The notes under the pieces were generated by a model. It had not been told where the DNA came from. It made no database searches and saw only the letters and a program-made list of their open reading frames with translations. This document shows positions 25,197 through 33,861 of a DNA stretch of 64,000 bases, in pieces (positions within the stretch are counted from its first letter, which is position 1; every line of letters begins with the position of its first letter). This DNA comes from Raineyella sp. LH-20. Its GTDB lineage: Bacteria > Actinomycetota > Actinomycetes > Propionibacteriales > Propionibacteriaceae. The stretch lies in the NCBI RefSeq assembly GCF_033110965.1, contig NZ_CP137003.1, positions 930,001 to 994,000 on the forward strand, read 5' to 3'. Both the position numbers and the translations under genes were made by a program.

Positions 25197-25310
25197 CGCC
25201 TGGGGTCCAGGACCTGCGGAGGCTCGGGCACGGCCCAGAAGACCGGGACGACGGCCGTCCGGTCCGCGACCCCGGTCGCTTCCCGCGCCCCGGTCGCTGA
25301 CAATGGCGGG

Positions 25311-26039
25311 GTGATGGTCGGCGACACGGACTCGGGTCAGGCGGAGATCGGCGACCGGGACCCGGGCCGCCCGGGCACCGACGACGCCGGCACCACCGTC
25401 GGGATCCTCGGTGCGGGACACCTCGGGATGGCCCTCGCCTCCCGTCTCCTGGGCACCGGCTACGTCGTACGCCTCGCGACCCGCCGCCCGGCGTCGGTGA
25501 CGGCCGAGCAGATCGCCCCCTTCCTTCCGGGCGTGACGGCAGTTTCCCGGGCCGAGGCGTACGACAGTGACATCGTCATCGCGGCGATCCCGCTGCGGCG
25601 CTACCGCAGCCTCCCGGCCGAGGCGCTGCGGGGCCGCGTCGTCGTCGATGTGATGAATCATCTCCCCCTCGTCGACGGGCCGCTGCCGGAGTTCGACGAC
25701 GATCCCCGGTCGACCAGCGAGATCGTCCAGGCGCATCTCGCCGGCGCCCACCTGGTCCGTACGCTCAACCACATCAGCGCCCGGGAGATCAGCACCGACT
25801 CCCGTCCCGCCGGCGAGGAGGGGCGGCGGGCGCTGGCGATCGCCTCCGACCATCCGGCCGCGGCGGCCCGGGTCGGCCGACTGGTGGACGCCATGGGATT
25901 CGATCCGGTCGAGGTGGGCCCACTGGCCACCGCCCGTGTTTTCGCTCCCGGCACCCCGATCTTCCACGGGCGCTGGACCGCCGTCGAGCTGCGGCAGGCA
26001 GTGGCGGAGGCGGTGTCACAAGCGACGCCCGCGGCGTAG
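25311..26039 (+). CDS. NADP-binding reductase, F420-dependent NADP oxidoreductase-like
   Basis: Rossmann-fold protein of 242 residues. The dinucleotide site is VGILGAGHLGMALASRLLGT near residues 29-48, and Arg in RLATRRP would favour NADP(H). The remainder (VVVDVMNHLPLVDG, HLVRTLNHISAREI) follows the F420 oxidoreductase / pyrroline-carboxylate-reductase-like group. The true F420-binding residues cannot be confirmed by eye, so the cofactor is uncertain. Starts GTG 25311 and ATG 25314 are adjacent; the first 25 residues are a polar extension. A long hairpin at 26171-26215 may terminate it. Confidence -1.
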   Translation: MMVGDTDSGQAEIGDRDPGRPGTDDAGTTVGILGAGHLGMALASRLLGTGYVVRLATRRPASVTAEQIAPFLPGVTAVSRAEAYDSDIVIAAIPLRRYRSLPAEALRGRVVVDVMNHLPLVDGPLPEFDDDPRSTSEIVQAHLAGAHLVRTLNHISAREISTDSRPAGEEGRRALAIASDHPAAAARVGRLVDAMGFDPVEVGPLATARVFAPGTPIFHGRWTAVELRQAVAEAVSQATPAA

Positions 26040-26605
26040 GGGCCGGTGCAGAGCAGCGCGGCCGAACAGAGCAGCACCGCCGAACAGAGCAGCGCGGCCG
26101 AACGGAGTTGCCGCCGAGACGGATGAGCCGCCGTCAGCGGCCTCCAGGCCATCGGCGACGGACGTCAAGCGAGTCGGCGGCCGACAACAATGGGGGGATC
26201 GTCGGTCGCCGACTCACCCCCAACGCTAGAGGCCCACCCGCAGGTCAGGCCATCACCAAAAGTCTAATCAGCCCGACTCACAGGCCAGGCACACCGGACT
26301 CTGGGTGCCGCGTCGATGCACAGATCGCACCCAGGCGGGTGGGTGACTCGCTCCCAGGGGGAATGAGCGACGGACCCGCGCGCGCCGCCGGGGGAGGAGG
26401 GAGGAGAGCGGCGGCGCGACGCGAGCCACGGGTGGCATACAACTCACCGGCACCCAGGATGCCCGGTCGTGGTTGAGAGCACGGTGAGCGACGGCCTGCC
26501 CCTGGGCCCCGGGGCAGGATGAGCGACGCCCCCGACTCGGGCACGATGGGGCCGGACCACCGCGGTGGACGCACCGGGCCGCCCCGACCTACCCTGAGAG
26601 GCGCC
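26040..26605. other. 566-base intergenic region
   Basis: No convincing gene. It begins with three 18-bp GAACAGAGCAGCGCGGCC-like repeats (26047-26106) and holds a 15-bp-stem hairpin (26171-26215), an AT-richer stretch around 26255-26285 (CATCACCAAAAGTCTAATCA), purine-rich GGGGGAGGAGGGAGGAGAG (26390-26408) and the promoter of the next gene. A small RNA is possible but I can identify no known family. Confidence -1.
26171..26215 (+). terminator. Long hairpin, probable terminator
   Basis: GAGTCGGCGGCCGAC (26171-26185) pairs with GTCGGTCGCCGACTC (26201-26215) over 15 positions with a single G-U pair, loop of 15 bases. It lies about 130 bases past the reductase stop, rather far for a terminator of that gene. 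Confidence -1.
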
Positions 26606-27163
26606 ATGCCGCGTACCTCAGTCCTCAGCATCCGCAACGCCTCCCGGGCGGACCTGACCGTCCTGCAGGCGATCATCGACGCACAGCCGGAGCACCGCCC
26701 TCTCCTCGGCGGGCCGGACGCCTTCCGGCGGGATCCCGACGGTTTCACCCTGGTGGCGGAGTCCGACCACACGGTGGTCGGGGTCTGCCTCGGCACCGTG
26801 ATGAAGCCCGGCCCGGTCGCCCGGGTCTTCCGCAGCGGCCTGCCCGATGTGCTGCACGCCCGTCGGATCGGCCTGCTCGACACCGTCGCCGTGCACCCCG
26901 AGCACACCGGGCACGGCCTGGGCACCCGGCTCACCCACGCGGCGCGCCTGCACCTGCGCCGCCACAAGACCGGTGTGTGGGCCGCGGCCGCGCCCGAGAC
27001 CCCGCGCGGTGCCGGCATGGGCATCATCCTGCGGCGCGCCGGGCTCGAACCCTTCGCCGAGATCCCCGGCTTCTGGCGGCAGCACCGCGATGGCGGCCGG
27101 TGTCCGGCGTGCGGCGAGATCCTGTGTCGCTGCGCGGCGGTGATGTACGCGGGCGCGATCTGA
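26606..27163 (+). CDS. GNAT acetyltransferase with C-terminal Cys cluster
   Basis: Acetyltransferase of 185 residues. The GNAT core shows LLDTVAVHPEHTGHGLGTRL (acetyl-CoA motif) followed by HAARLHLRRHKTGVW and RGAGMGIILRRAGLEPFAEI. The protein ends in an unusual metal-ligand-like cluster, CPACGEILCRCAAVMY, with four Cys in eleven residues (CxxC-x4-CxC), suggesting a bound zinc. ATG 26606 behind GAGAGG is preferred; an in-frame ATG at 26519 would add a low-complexity tail. The substrate is unknown. Confidence -1.
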   Translation: MPRTSVLSIRNASRADLTVLQAIIDAQPEHRPLLGGPDAFRRDPDGFTLVAESDHTVVGVCLGTVMKPGPVARVFRSGLPDVLHARRIGLLDTVAVHPEHTGHGLGTRLTHAARLHLRRHKTGVWAAAAPETPRGAGMGIILRRAGLEPFAEIPGFWRQHRDGGRCPACGEILCRCAAVMYAGAI

Positions 27164-27221
27164 GAGTCGTACGACCCGACGCCCCGTACGACCTGGCGGT
27201 CGTCCGCCGTACGCTCCGCGG

Positions 27222-29039
27222 TCAGCCGGCCAGCGCCGACCGCAGCACGTCCAGCGGCAGTGAGCCCAGCGACAGCGCCCGGGCGTGGAAGTCGGCCACC
27301 GAGAACGTCTCCCCGCGGGCAGCGGCGGCCGCCGCGGCCTCGGCGCGCAGGTCCTGCCACATCCGCTGGCCGATCCGGTAGCTCGGCGCCTGGCCCGGCC
27401 AGGTGAGATAGCGGTTCCACTCGAACCGCAGCGTCGCCTCGTCGGAGGCGACGTAGTGGCGCAGGAAGGCCCAGCCCTTCTCGGCGTCCCAGGTGCCCCC
27501 GCCGAATTCTTCCGGCGCCGGCTTGCCGAGGTGCACCCCCAGGTCGAACACCACCCGCGCCGCCCGCAGCATCTGCGCGTCGAGCATGCCGAACCGGTCC
27601 CCCGCGTCGTCCAGGAATCCGAGCTCGGCCATCAGGCGCTCCGCATAGAGCGCCCAGCCCTCGCCGTGACCGGAGGTCCAGCAGACCAGGCGCCGCCAGG
27701 AGTTGAGTCCGTCCTTGTTCGCGACCGCCTGGCCGACCTGCAGGTGATGGCCGGGCACCCCCTCGTGGTAGACCGTGGTGCGCTCCCGCCAGGTGGTGAA
27801 GTCGTCGACGCCGACCGGCACCGACCACCACATCCGTCCCGGTCGGGACCAGTCGTCGCTGGGACCGGTGTAGTAGATGCCGCCGGTGTTGGTCGGGGCG
27901 ATCCGGCACTCCAGTCGCCGCAGGTCCCCGGAGATGTCGAAGTGCACGCCGTCCAGCGCGGTGATGGCCTCCTCGGTGGTCCGCGTCATCCAGTCCTGGA
28001 GGGCATCGGTGCCGTGCAGGCGGCGCGCCGGGTCGGCGTCGAGGACGGCGATCGCGTCCTGCACCGAGGCCCCGGGCCCGGCGATCCGCGCCGCCACCGC
28101 CCGCTGCTCGGCCGCCAGTTCGTGCAGCGCGTCCAGGCCCCAGGCGTACGTCTCGTCGAGGTCGACCGCTGCGCCGACGAAGTCCCGGGAGAAACGGGCG
28201 TAGCGCTCCGGTCCCGCGGCGTCCTCCTCGGGAGCGCCCGGCAGCACCTCCTCGCGCAGCGCCTCGACCAGCCGGGCGTACGCGGCGGCCGCCTGCTCGG
28301 CGGCCTGCTCCAGGCGCGCGCCGAGCGCGTCGCCCACGGCCGCGCGGGCATCGCCGGCGGCCCGGGCGCCACCGAGGTGGGTGACGAACCACGACGAGGC
28401 GGGGTCGGCGAGCAGGGCGGCGTCGGCGAGCGCCTGTTCGGCCTGGCGGCGGGTCGGTCGCGGGCCGCCGTCGGCCGCACCTCCCGCGGCCAGGCCCTCC
28501 CGCAGGCAGGCGATGTAGCCGTCGACCGCCTGCGGGAGGTCGGCGACCCGGGCGGCGATGACCTCCCAGTCGGCGGCCGTGTCGGTGGGCATCAGATCGA
28601 TGACTTCGCGCATGCTCTGGACCGGCGACTCGATGTTGTTCGCCGCCGCCCGGTATTCGCGGGCCGCGTACAGCTCCAGTTCCAGCCCGAGCCGGTCCCG
28701 CATCGCTGCGAGGGTGACGGCGTCGCGGGCAGACTCGGTGGCGGCCCCGCGCGCCCCGGCAGGCTCGGTGACTCCCCAGCGCGCACTGACAGACGCCGCG
28801 CCGGGCTCACGGGTCCCCTCGCCGACAGCAGCCGGTGCCGCTTCCCGCTCCGCACGGTCCAGCCGGGCGAGGGTGTCCCGGACCAGGTCGGCGTACGCCG
28901 CGTGCCCGGCAGGCGAGAAGTCGCCCATCCGGTCGTCGTGGCCCGGGATGCCGAGGGCCGTCGCCCAGGTGGGCCGCAGGGCGGCGAGACGCCGGGTGTG
29001 GTCCTCGGCGATCCGATCGATGGCGCTGGGATTCCTCAC
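27222..29039 (-). CDS. DUF885-family putative metallopeptidase
   Basis: Protein of about 605 residues of the DUF885 family, thought to be M32-like zinc carboxypeptidases. The HExxxxH-like signature is TVYHEGVPGHHLQVGQAVAN near residue 420, followed by WTSGHGEGWALYAERLM with the likely third ligand Glu. The C-terminal half, including GGIYYTGPSDDWSRPGRMWW and WPGQAPSYRIGQRMWQ, is typical. No signal peptide is visible, so it is probably cytoplasmic. The start is uncertain; GTG 29039 (VRNPSAIDRIAEDH) opens the family-like sequence, while longer frames add a Gly-rich tail. Its activity has not been assigned. Confidence -1.
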   Translation of the reverse strand: MRNPSAIDRIAEDHTRRLAALRPTWATALGIPGHDDRMGDFSPAGHAAYADLVRDTLARLDRAEREAAPAAVGEGTREPGAASVSARWGVTEPAGARGAATESARDAVTLAAMRDRLGLELELYAAREYRAAANNIESPVQSMREVIDLMPTDTAADWEVIAARVADLPQAVDGYIACLREGLAAGGAADGGPRPTRRQAEQALADAALLADPASSWFVTHLGGARAAGDARAAVGDALGARLEQAAEQAAAAYARLVEALREEVLPGAPEEDAAGPERYARFSRDFVGAAVDLDETYAWGLDALHELAAEQRAVAARIAGPGASVQDAIAVLDADPARRLHGTDALQDWMTRTTEEAITALDGVHFDISGDLRRLECRIAPTNTGGIYYTGPSDDWSRPGRMWWSVPVGVDDFTTWRERTTVYHEGVPGHHLQVGQAVANKDGLNSWRRLVCWTSGHGEGWALYAERLMAELGFLDDAGDRFGMLDAQMLRAARVVFDLGVHLGKPAPEEFGGGTWDAEKGWAFLRHYVASDEATLRFEWNRYLTWPGQAPSYRIGQRMWQDLRAEAAAAAAARGETFSVADFHARALSLGSLPLDVLRSALAG

Positions 29040-29266
29040 CCCGCCGACGCTACCGCCGCCCCCACCCGCGATGCCAGAGCCGCCGGTGCGTACGACATCC
29101 GACCGATCGACGTCCGGGCACTGCGTCGGCACCGCGCCGGCACATCGCGGGGGTGGTGAACGACGGTGCCCACGCCGTGACGACGGCCTCCCCAACGCCC
29201 TGCCCGGCCACTAGGCTGTATGGCGCGCCGGTCAGGTGGCGCACCACGCCCACTGAAGGGGTCTTC

Positions 29267-30457
29267 ATGTCCTTGTTCTCCGCCGTCGAAATGGCACCCG
29301 CCGACCCGATTCTCGGCCTGACCGAGAAGTTCAAGGCGGACACCGACCCGGACAAGGCCAACCTCGGAGTCGGCGCTTACCAGAACGCAGCCGGGAAGCT
29401 GCCGCTGCTGGCCTGCGTGGCGGAGGCCCGCCGCCGGCTCGCCGCTGACCCCCAGCCGATCCCGTACCTGCCGATCGACGGCCTGGCCGCCTACAACCAG
29501 CACGTCAAGGAGCTCGTCCTCGGCGCCGACAGTCCGGTGATCGAGCGTACGGCGACCGTCCAGTCCCTCGGCGGCACCGGCGCCCTGCGGGTGGGCGCGG
29601 AGTTCCTCAAGACGGTCGCCGCCGGGGCGACCGTGCTGATCTCCGACCCGTCCTGGGAGAACCACCGCGCGCTGTTCACCGCCGCCGGCTATCCGGTGGA
29701 GAGCTACCGCTACTACGATGCCGCCACCCGCGGCATCGACGTCGCCGGCATGGTCGAGGACCTGCGGGCAGCAGCACCGGGCACGATCGTCGTGCTGCAC
29801 GCCTGCTGCCACAACCCGACCGGCTACGACCTCGATGCCGACCAGTGGGGCACCGTCATCCAGGTCATCACCGAGGGCGGCCTCATCCCGTTCCTCGACA
29901 TGGCCTACCAGGGCTTCTCGCAGGGCCTGGAGGAGGACGCCCAGGTGGTGCGGCGGTTCGCCGACGCCGGCCTGTCGTTCGTCTGCTCCACCTCGTTCTC
30001 GAAGAGCTTCTCGCTCTATGGGGAGCGCGACGGCGCGCTCTCGGTGATCTGCACCGATGCCGACGAGGCGAAGCGGGTGCTGTCCCAGCTGAAGCCCGTG
30101 GTCCGTACGCTCTACTCCAACCCGCCCACCCACGGCGCGAAGATCGTCGCCACCGTGCTCGGCGACCCGGAGCTGCGCTCCCAGTGGGAGGCCGAGCTCG
30201 CCGAGATGCGCGACCGGATCAAGGAGATGCGTGCCGCGCTCGTGGCCGGGCTGCAGGCCGCCGGGATCACCGACGACGTCTCGTTCATCACCGACCAGGT
30301 GGGGATGTTCTCCTACTCCGGCCTGTCGAAGGACCAGATGATCCGGCTGCGCGAGGAGTTCCACGTGTACGGCACCGACAAGGGCCGGATCTGCGTGGCC
30401 GCGCTGAACCCGGGCAACATCGACCACGTAGCCACGGCGATCGCCCAGGTCTGGTGA
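29267..30457 (+). CDS. Aspartate/aromatic aminotransferase (class I, AspC/TyrB type)
   Basis: PLP enzyme exchanging amino groups between aspartate or aromatic amino acids and 2-oxoglutarate; 396 residues, the usual length. The subfamily I-gamma (AspC/TyrB) hallmarks are present: LGVGAYQNAAGKLPLL at the start, SLGGTGALRVGAEFL, ISDPSWENHRALF, HACCHNPTGYDLD, FLDMAYQGFSQGLEEDA, and the PLP-binding Lys in STSFSKSFSLYGER near residue 247. Choosing between aspartate and aromatic substrates needs more than motif reading. ATG 29267 follows CTGAAGGGG. It ends before a strong two-way terminator. Confidence -1.
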   Translation: MSLFSAVEMAPADPILGLTEKFKADTDPDKANLGVGAYQNAAGKLPLLACVAEARRRLAADPQPIPYLPIDGLAAYNQHVKELVLGADSPVIERTATVQSLGGTGALRVGAEFLKTVAAGATVLISDPSWENHRALFTAAGYPVESYRYYDAATRGIDVAGMVEDLRAAAPGTIVVLHACCHNPTGYDLDADQWGTVIQVITEGGLIPFLDMAYQGFSQGLEEDAQVVRRFADAGLSFVCSTSFSKSFSLYGERDGALSVICTDADEAKRVLSQLKPVVRTLYSNPPTHGAKIVATVLGDPELRSQWEAELAEMRDRIKEMRAALVAGLQAAGITDDVSFITDQVGMFSYSGLSKDQMIRLREEFHVYGTDKGRICVAALNPGNIDHVATAIAQVW

Positions 30458-30527
30458 CTCGGCGGTCCGGTGACCACGACAGCCCGGTGATCCGGACGGT
30501 TGGCTGATCGCGACGGTCACCCACCGA

Positions 30528-30574
30528 TGACGACGAGGGCTCGGCTCCGCGGTGGAGTCGAGCCCTCGTCGTCA
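30528..30574. terminator. Bidirectional terminator hairpin
   Basis: A perfect 16-bp stem, TGACGACGAGGGCTCG (30528-30543) with CGAGCCCTCGTCGTCA (30559-30574); the loop itself can form a four-bp stem. It separates the convergent aminotransferase and NTF2-like genes. Confidence -1.
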
Positions 30575-30590
30575 GTCGCGTCGGACAGGC

Positions 30591-30974
30591 TCAGCCCAGC
30601 AGTGGGGTGACGGTGCTGATCTTCCACCAACCGTCGATCTGGACCAACTGGTAGCAGTAGCGCTCCTGGCTGACCTCGCTGCCCTCGGCATCGACGTTGC
30701 TCAGCATGACGTATGCGACGGCGACGCCGCGACCGGGCTGGTCGCACCAGGTGACGGTCGGGTGCGAGCGGACGATCCCCTTCTCGGCATAGCCCTTCAA
30801 TGCACCGGCGAAGTAGCCCCTGGTCTGGTCGTGGTCCTGCACCACCAGCCGGGCGTGTGGGGCGATCACCATCGCCGGATAGACGTAGAGCCGCGCCAGG
30901 TGGTCGAGGTCGCCCTCGGCGAGCAGACCGGCGTACGTCTCGAAGAGGGCGGTGAGGTCCCCGGTGATGTCCAT
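30591..30974 (-). CDS. NTF2/SnoaL-like protein
   Basis: Small protein of 127 residues with the cone-like NTF2 fold pattern: LTALFETYAGLLAEGDLDHL as the first helices, then strands ending VAVAYVMLSNVDAEG, SQERYCYQLVQIDGWWKIST. This fold covers ketosteroid isomerases, polyketide cyclases and non-enzymatic binding proteins; no catalytic Asp/His pair can be singled out. ATG 30974 is used. It converges with the aminotransferase. Confidence -1.
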   Translation of the reverse strand: MDITGDLTALFETYAGLLAEGDLDHLARLYVYPAMVIAPHARLVVQDHDQTRGYFAGALKGYAEKGIVRSHPTVTWCDQPGRGVAVAYVMLSNVDAEGSEVSQERYCYQLVQIDGWWKISTVTPLLG

Positions 30975-31086
30975 GACCGGCACGCTAGCGTACGGAAGTG
31001 ACCAGGTGGAGGCGGCCGGCCCCCGACTCGGCCGGCCTACGAGGTCAGGCAAGCCATTCCTGATCGGCCTGTCCTATCCTGACCAG

Positions 31087-32532
31087 GTGAACGCGGCAGC
31101 CCGGAACGCTCGGCCGGACCGGGCGACACGCCGATCCCCGACCACACCGCCGGACCCGACCACACCGCCGGACCCGAACACACCGCCGGCCCCGACCACA
31201 CCGCCGGACCCGAGCAGCCCGGCGCGTCGGCACACCCGCAGCCTCAACCGGGAGATCCTCGCCCTGGCCGTCCCGGCGTTCGCGACCCTGGTCGCCGAGC
31301 CTTTGCTGATCCTGGCCGACACGACGATCGTCGGGCACCTCGGCACCGCGCAGCTGGCCGGTCTCACACTGGCGTCCAACGTCATCGGGGTCCTGGTCGG
31401 CCTGTCGATCTTCCTGGCGTACGGCACCACCGCCACCGTCGCCCGACGGCTCGGCGCCGGGGACCGGCAGGGGGCGCTGTCCGGCGGACTGGACGGGATG
31501 GTCCTCGGCCTGCTGATCGGCGTGGCCCTCTGCGTCGGACTGCTGCTCGGCGCCCGGCAGCTGCTCGGCCTCTACGGCTCCACCCCGGAGGCGACCGGGT
31601 ACGCGACGACCTACCTGCGACTGGTCTCGCTCGGCCTGCCCGCCCAGCTGGTCAGTCTCGCCTCCACCGGGGTCTTGCGCGGGCTGCAGGACACCCGTAC
31701 GCCGCTGTACGTCGCCGTCGGGGTGAACCTGGTCAACATCGCCCTCAACCTTACCCTGGTCTACGCCGTCGGCCTCGGCATCGCCGGCGCGGCGATCGGC
31801 ACCGCGGCGTCCCAGTGGGCGGGCGCCGCGGTGCTCGGGACCGCGGTACTGCGCGGTGCGGCCCGGCACGGCGTCGGCTTCCGCCCGGCGTTCGGCGGTG
31901 TGCTGGCGGCGGCCCGCTCGGGCGGCTGGCTGGTGCTGCGGGCGGCGACCCTGCAGCTGGCCATCACCATCACCACGTTCACCGCCTCCGGGATGGGCGA
32001 GGTGGCGTTGGCCGGTCACCAGGTCGCGTACAGCCTGTGGCAGACCATGGCGTACGCGCTCGACGCCTTCGCCATCGCCGCGCAGGCACTGATCGGGCTG
32101 CGGCTCGGCTCCGGCGATGTCGCCGGGACCCGGCGGATCACCCGGCGGGTGCTGGTGTGGGGGGTCGGCTTCGGGGTGGTCGTCGGGCTGCTGCTGGTGC
32201 TGTTGCGGCCGGTGCTCGGGGTGCTCTTCACCCCGGACGCACGGGTGCACGCGACGCTGATGGTGACCCTGGTGGTGCTGGCCTGCATCGTTCCGGTCGG
32301 CGGGGTGACGTTCGTCCTCGACGGGGTGCTGATCGGTGCCGGCGACGCCCGCTACCTGTCCCTGGTCGGGCTGCTGGTCACAGCGGTCTACGCGCCGCTG
32401 GCCCTGGTGGTGCGGGCGACGGACGCGGGGTTGGCCTGGCTGTGGGCGGCGTACGGGGTGTGGATCGCCGCCCGCGCGGTGACCTTGTGGGTCAGGGCCC
32501 GCGGCACCGCGTGGATGGTCGTCGGGGGCTGA
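31087..32532 (+). CDS. MATE family exporter (DinF-like)
   Basis: Cation-coupled drug or metabolite exporter, 481 residues, 12 predicted helices. MATE features: ILALAVPAFATLVAEPLLIL at the start of helix 1, LADTTIVGHLGTAQLAGLTL, and RGLQDTRTPLYVAVGVNLVN in the loop between helices 5 and 6, which points to the DinF subgroup. The first 45 residues are a soluble repeat TTPPDPTTPPDPNTPPAPTT, coded by 18-base DNA repeats at 31137-31210, an extension absent from ordinary members. GTG 31087 is taken as start. The substrate is unknown. Confidence -1.
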   Translation: MNAAARNARPDRATRRSPTTPPDPTTPPDPNTPPAPTTPPDPSSPARRHTRSLNREILALAVPAFATLVAEPLLILADTTIVGHLGTAQLAGLTLASNVIGVLVGLSIFLAYGTTATVARRLGAGDRQGALSGGLDGMVLGLLIGVALCVGLLLGARQLLGLYGSTPEATGYATTYLRLVSLGLPAQLVSLASTGVLRGLQDTRTPLYVAVGVNLVNIALNLTLVYAVGLGIAGAAIGTAASQWAGAAVLGTAVLRGAARHGVGFRPAFGGVLAAARSGGWLVLRAATLQLAITITTFTASGMGEVALAGHQVAYSLWQTMAYALDAFAIAAQALIGLRLGSGDVAGTRRITRRVLVWGVGFGVVVGLLLVLLRPVLGVLFTPDARVHATLMVTLVVLACIVPVGGVTFVLDGVLIGAGDARYLSLVGLLVTAVYAPLALVVRATDAGLAWLWAAYGVWIAARAVTLWVRARGTAWMVVGG

Positions 32533-32557
32533 CCCATCGGCCCGGGCATGGCACACA

Positions 32558-32720
32558 TCAGACCAGCCTCACCTCGACCAGCCCCTCGACCGCAGCCGCC
32601 AACCGTCGGTCGCGGGTCACCAGCGGCACTCCCAGCCCGTCGGCGAGGACGGCATATGACGCGTCATAGGAGGTCAGATTCTCGGCCAGATCGAGGGTCC
32701 GCAACGACCATGCATCTGGC
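32558..32720 (-). pseudogene. vapC-like PIN toxin remnant (C-terminal end)
   Basis: The last ~52 residues of a short minus-strand frame read SLRTLDLAENLTSYDASYAV then LADGLGVPLVTRDRRLAAAV, the usual C-terminal end of VapC PIN-domain RNases, including the YDA and TRD motifs with the late acidic residues. The N-terminal two thirds, with the first catalytic Asp, is absent; upstream sequence is unrelated. No antitoxin gene is nearby. A 13-bp inverted repeat (32760-32772 and 32869-32881) begins next to the break, hinting at how the gene was cut. It is presumably inactive. Confidence -1.
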
Positions 32721-32759
32721 GGCCTGACCGGTCCGAGCGACACGGAGTCCGACCGCGGA

Positions 32760-32881
32760 TGAGCCGAATCTGACACCTCACGGGCGCCGTGTGTCGAGCA
32801 CCGCAGCGTGACCCACGGTTTCACGCGGGTCTTGCATCTCGCCGGCAGCCCGCCCCGATCTGAGCCGCCAGATTCGGCTCA
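32760..32881. repeat. 13-bp inverted repeat beside the vapC remnant
   Basis: TGAGCCGAATCTG (32760-32772) and CAGATTCGGCTCA (32869-32881) are perfect inverted copies about 96 bases apart, with no gene between. The pair could be the ends of a tiny mobile element or a recombination scar. The direct sequence GAATCTGACAC also occurs at 34521 inside another short dyad, GTCAGA-CGAA-TCTGAC. Confidence -1.
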
Positions 32882-32946
32882 CGCCCGGCGAAGCACAGGA
32901 ACGACGAAGCACAGGAACGCGACTCAGGGACGCGGCTCAGGGACGA

Positions 32947-32982
32947 CGAAGGGGGCCGATCCCGCAGGATCGGCCCCCTTCG
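32947..32982 (-). terminator. Terminator of the rpsF-ssb-rpsR-rplI cluster
   Basis: CGAAGGGGGCCGATCC (32947-32962) and GGATCGGCCCCCTTCG (32967-32982) form a perfect 16-bp stem with a CGCA loop, 14 bases after the rplI stop on the minus strand. There is no T-run, but the stability and position make it convincing. Confidence -1.
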
Positions 32983-32996
32983 TGCGATCAGTGCGC

Positions 32997-33443
32997 TCAG
33001 GCGGCGACGACGATCACCGGGAAGTGCGCGGTGACGGCCTCGTGGATCTTCAGGCCCACGTTGTGCTCGCCGACGGTCTTGATCGGCTTCTCGATCTTCA
33101 CGCCACGCTTGTCGATGGTCGGGCCACCGGCGGCCTTGACGGCCTTGGCGATGTCCGCGGCGGTGACGGCACCGAAGAGCTTGCCCTCCTCGGAGGCGCG
33201 GACGGCGACCTGGACCGTGAGGCCCTCGATCTGGGTGCGCAGCTCGTCGGCGTGCGCACGGTCGCGCACCTGGCGGGCGTCACGGTTGCGCTTGATGCCG
33301 GCGATCTGCGACTCGGCGCCGCGGGACCACTTGATGCCCAGACCCTGCGGGATCAGGTAGTTGCGGGCGTAGCCGTCCTTCACCTCGACGACGTCACCGG
33401 CGATGCCGAGGTTGGCCACGGCGTTGGTCAGGATGAGCTTCAT
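32997..33443 (-). CDS. rplI: 50S ribosomal protein L9
   Basis: Large-subunit protein that binds 23S rRNA at the base of the L1 stalk; 148 residues, normal length. The N-terminal signature GDVVEVKDGYARNYLIPQG is at residues 16-34, followed by the long connecting helix (IKRNRDARQVRDRAHADELR) and the C-terminal rRNA-binding domain. Last gene of the conserved rpsF-ssb-rpsR-rplI order, 26 bases behind rpsR, and followed by a strong terminator. ATG 33443 follows a GAGGAG site. Confidence -1.
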   Translation of the reverse strand: MKLILTNAVANLGIAGDVVEVKDGYARNYLIPQGLGIKWSRGAESQIAGIKRNRDARQVRDRAHADELRTQIEGLTVQVAVRASEEGKLFGAVTAADIAKAVKAAGGPTIDKRGVKIEKPIKTVGEHNVGLKIHEAVTAHFPVIVVAA

Positions 33444-33469
33444 AGTCGTTTCTCCTCTTCCTGAACGGA

Positions 33470-33703
33470 TCAGCGGGACGCCGACGCGTACGGCAGCAGG
33501 GCCACCTCACGCGCGTTCTTGATGGCGATGGCGACCTTGCGCTGGTCCTGGACCGACAGACCGGTCACCCGACGGGCGCGGATCTTGCCCCGCTCGGAGA
33601 TGAACTTGCGCAGCAGCGCGGTGTCCTTGTAGTCCACCTTGCCGATGCGGGTCTTCTTGATCGGCGCAGCCTTCTTCTTGCTGATGGGCTTGCGAACGGC
33701 CAT
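33470..33703 (-). CDS. rpsR: 30S ribosomal protein S18
   Basis: Small-subunit protein that pairs with S6 at the platform; 77 residues. The body shows [20 protein letters not shown] then [20 protein letters not shown], the S18 signature. No CxxC zinc motif is present, so this is a Cys-free form. The start [11 protein letters not shown] is preceded by AAAGGGGAG. A 158-base gap to ssb upstream carries two imperfect copies of a GAAGGAC-x-CCTGGGGGAC repeat of about 27 bases. Confidence -1.
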   Translation of the reverse strand: MAVRKPISKKKAAPIKKTRIGKVDYKDTALLRKFISERGKIRARRVTGLSVQDQRKVAIAIKNAREVALLPYASASR

Positions 33704-33861
33704 TGTGGTGCTCCCCTTTCAGAGCCCGGCCTGAGCCGGAATGTGCCTAGTGAATGTGTGCTGTGTCCCTCGAAGGACCGCCCCCTGGGGGACTGTCCGT
33801 CTGAAGGACTGTCCCTGGGGGACGTCCTCGACCGGAGGCGGTGTCGACCGGCCCGGGTGGA

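Noticed and set aside
26228-26520. Possible RNase P RNA, tmRNA or riboswitch in the GC-dipped gap
   Set aside because: None of the conserved core sequences of these RNAs that I know could be found on either strand.
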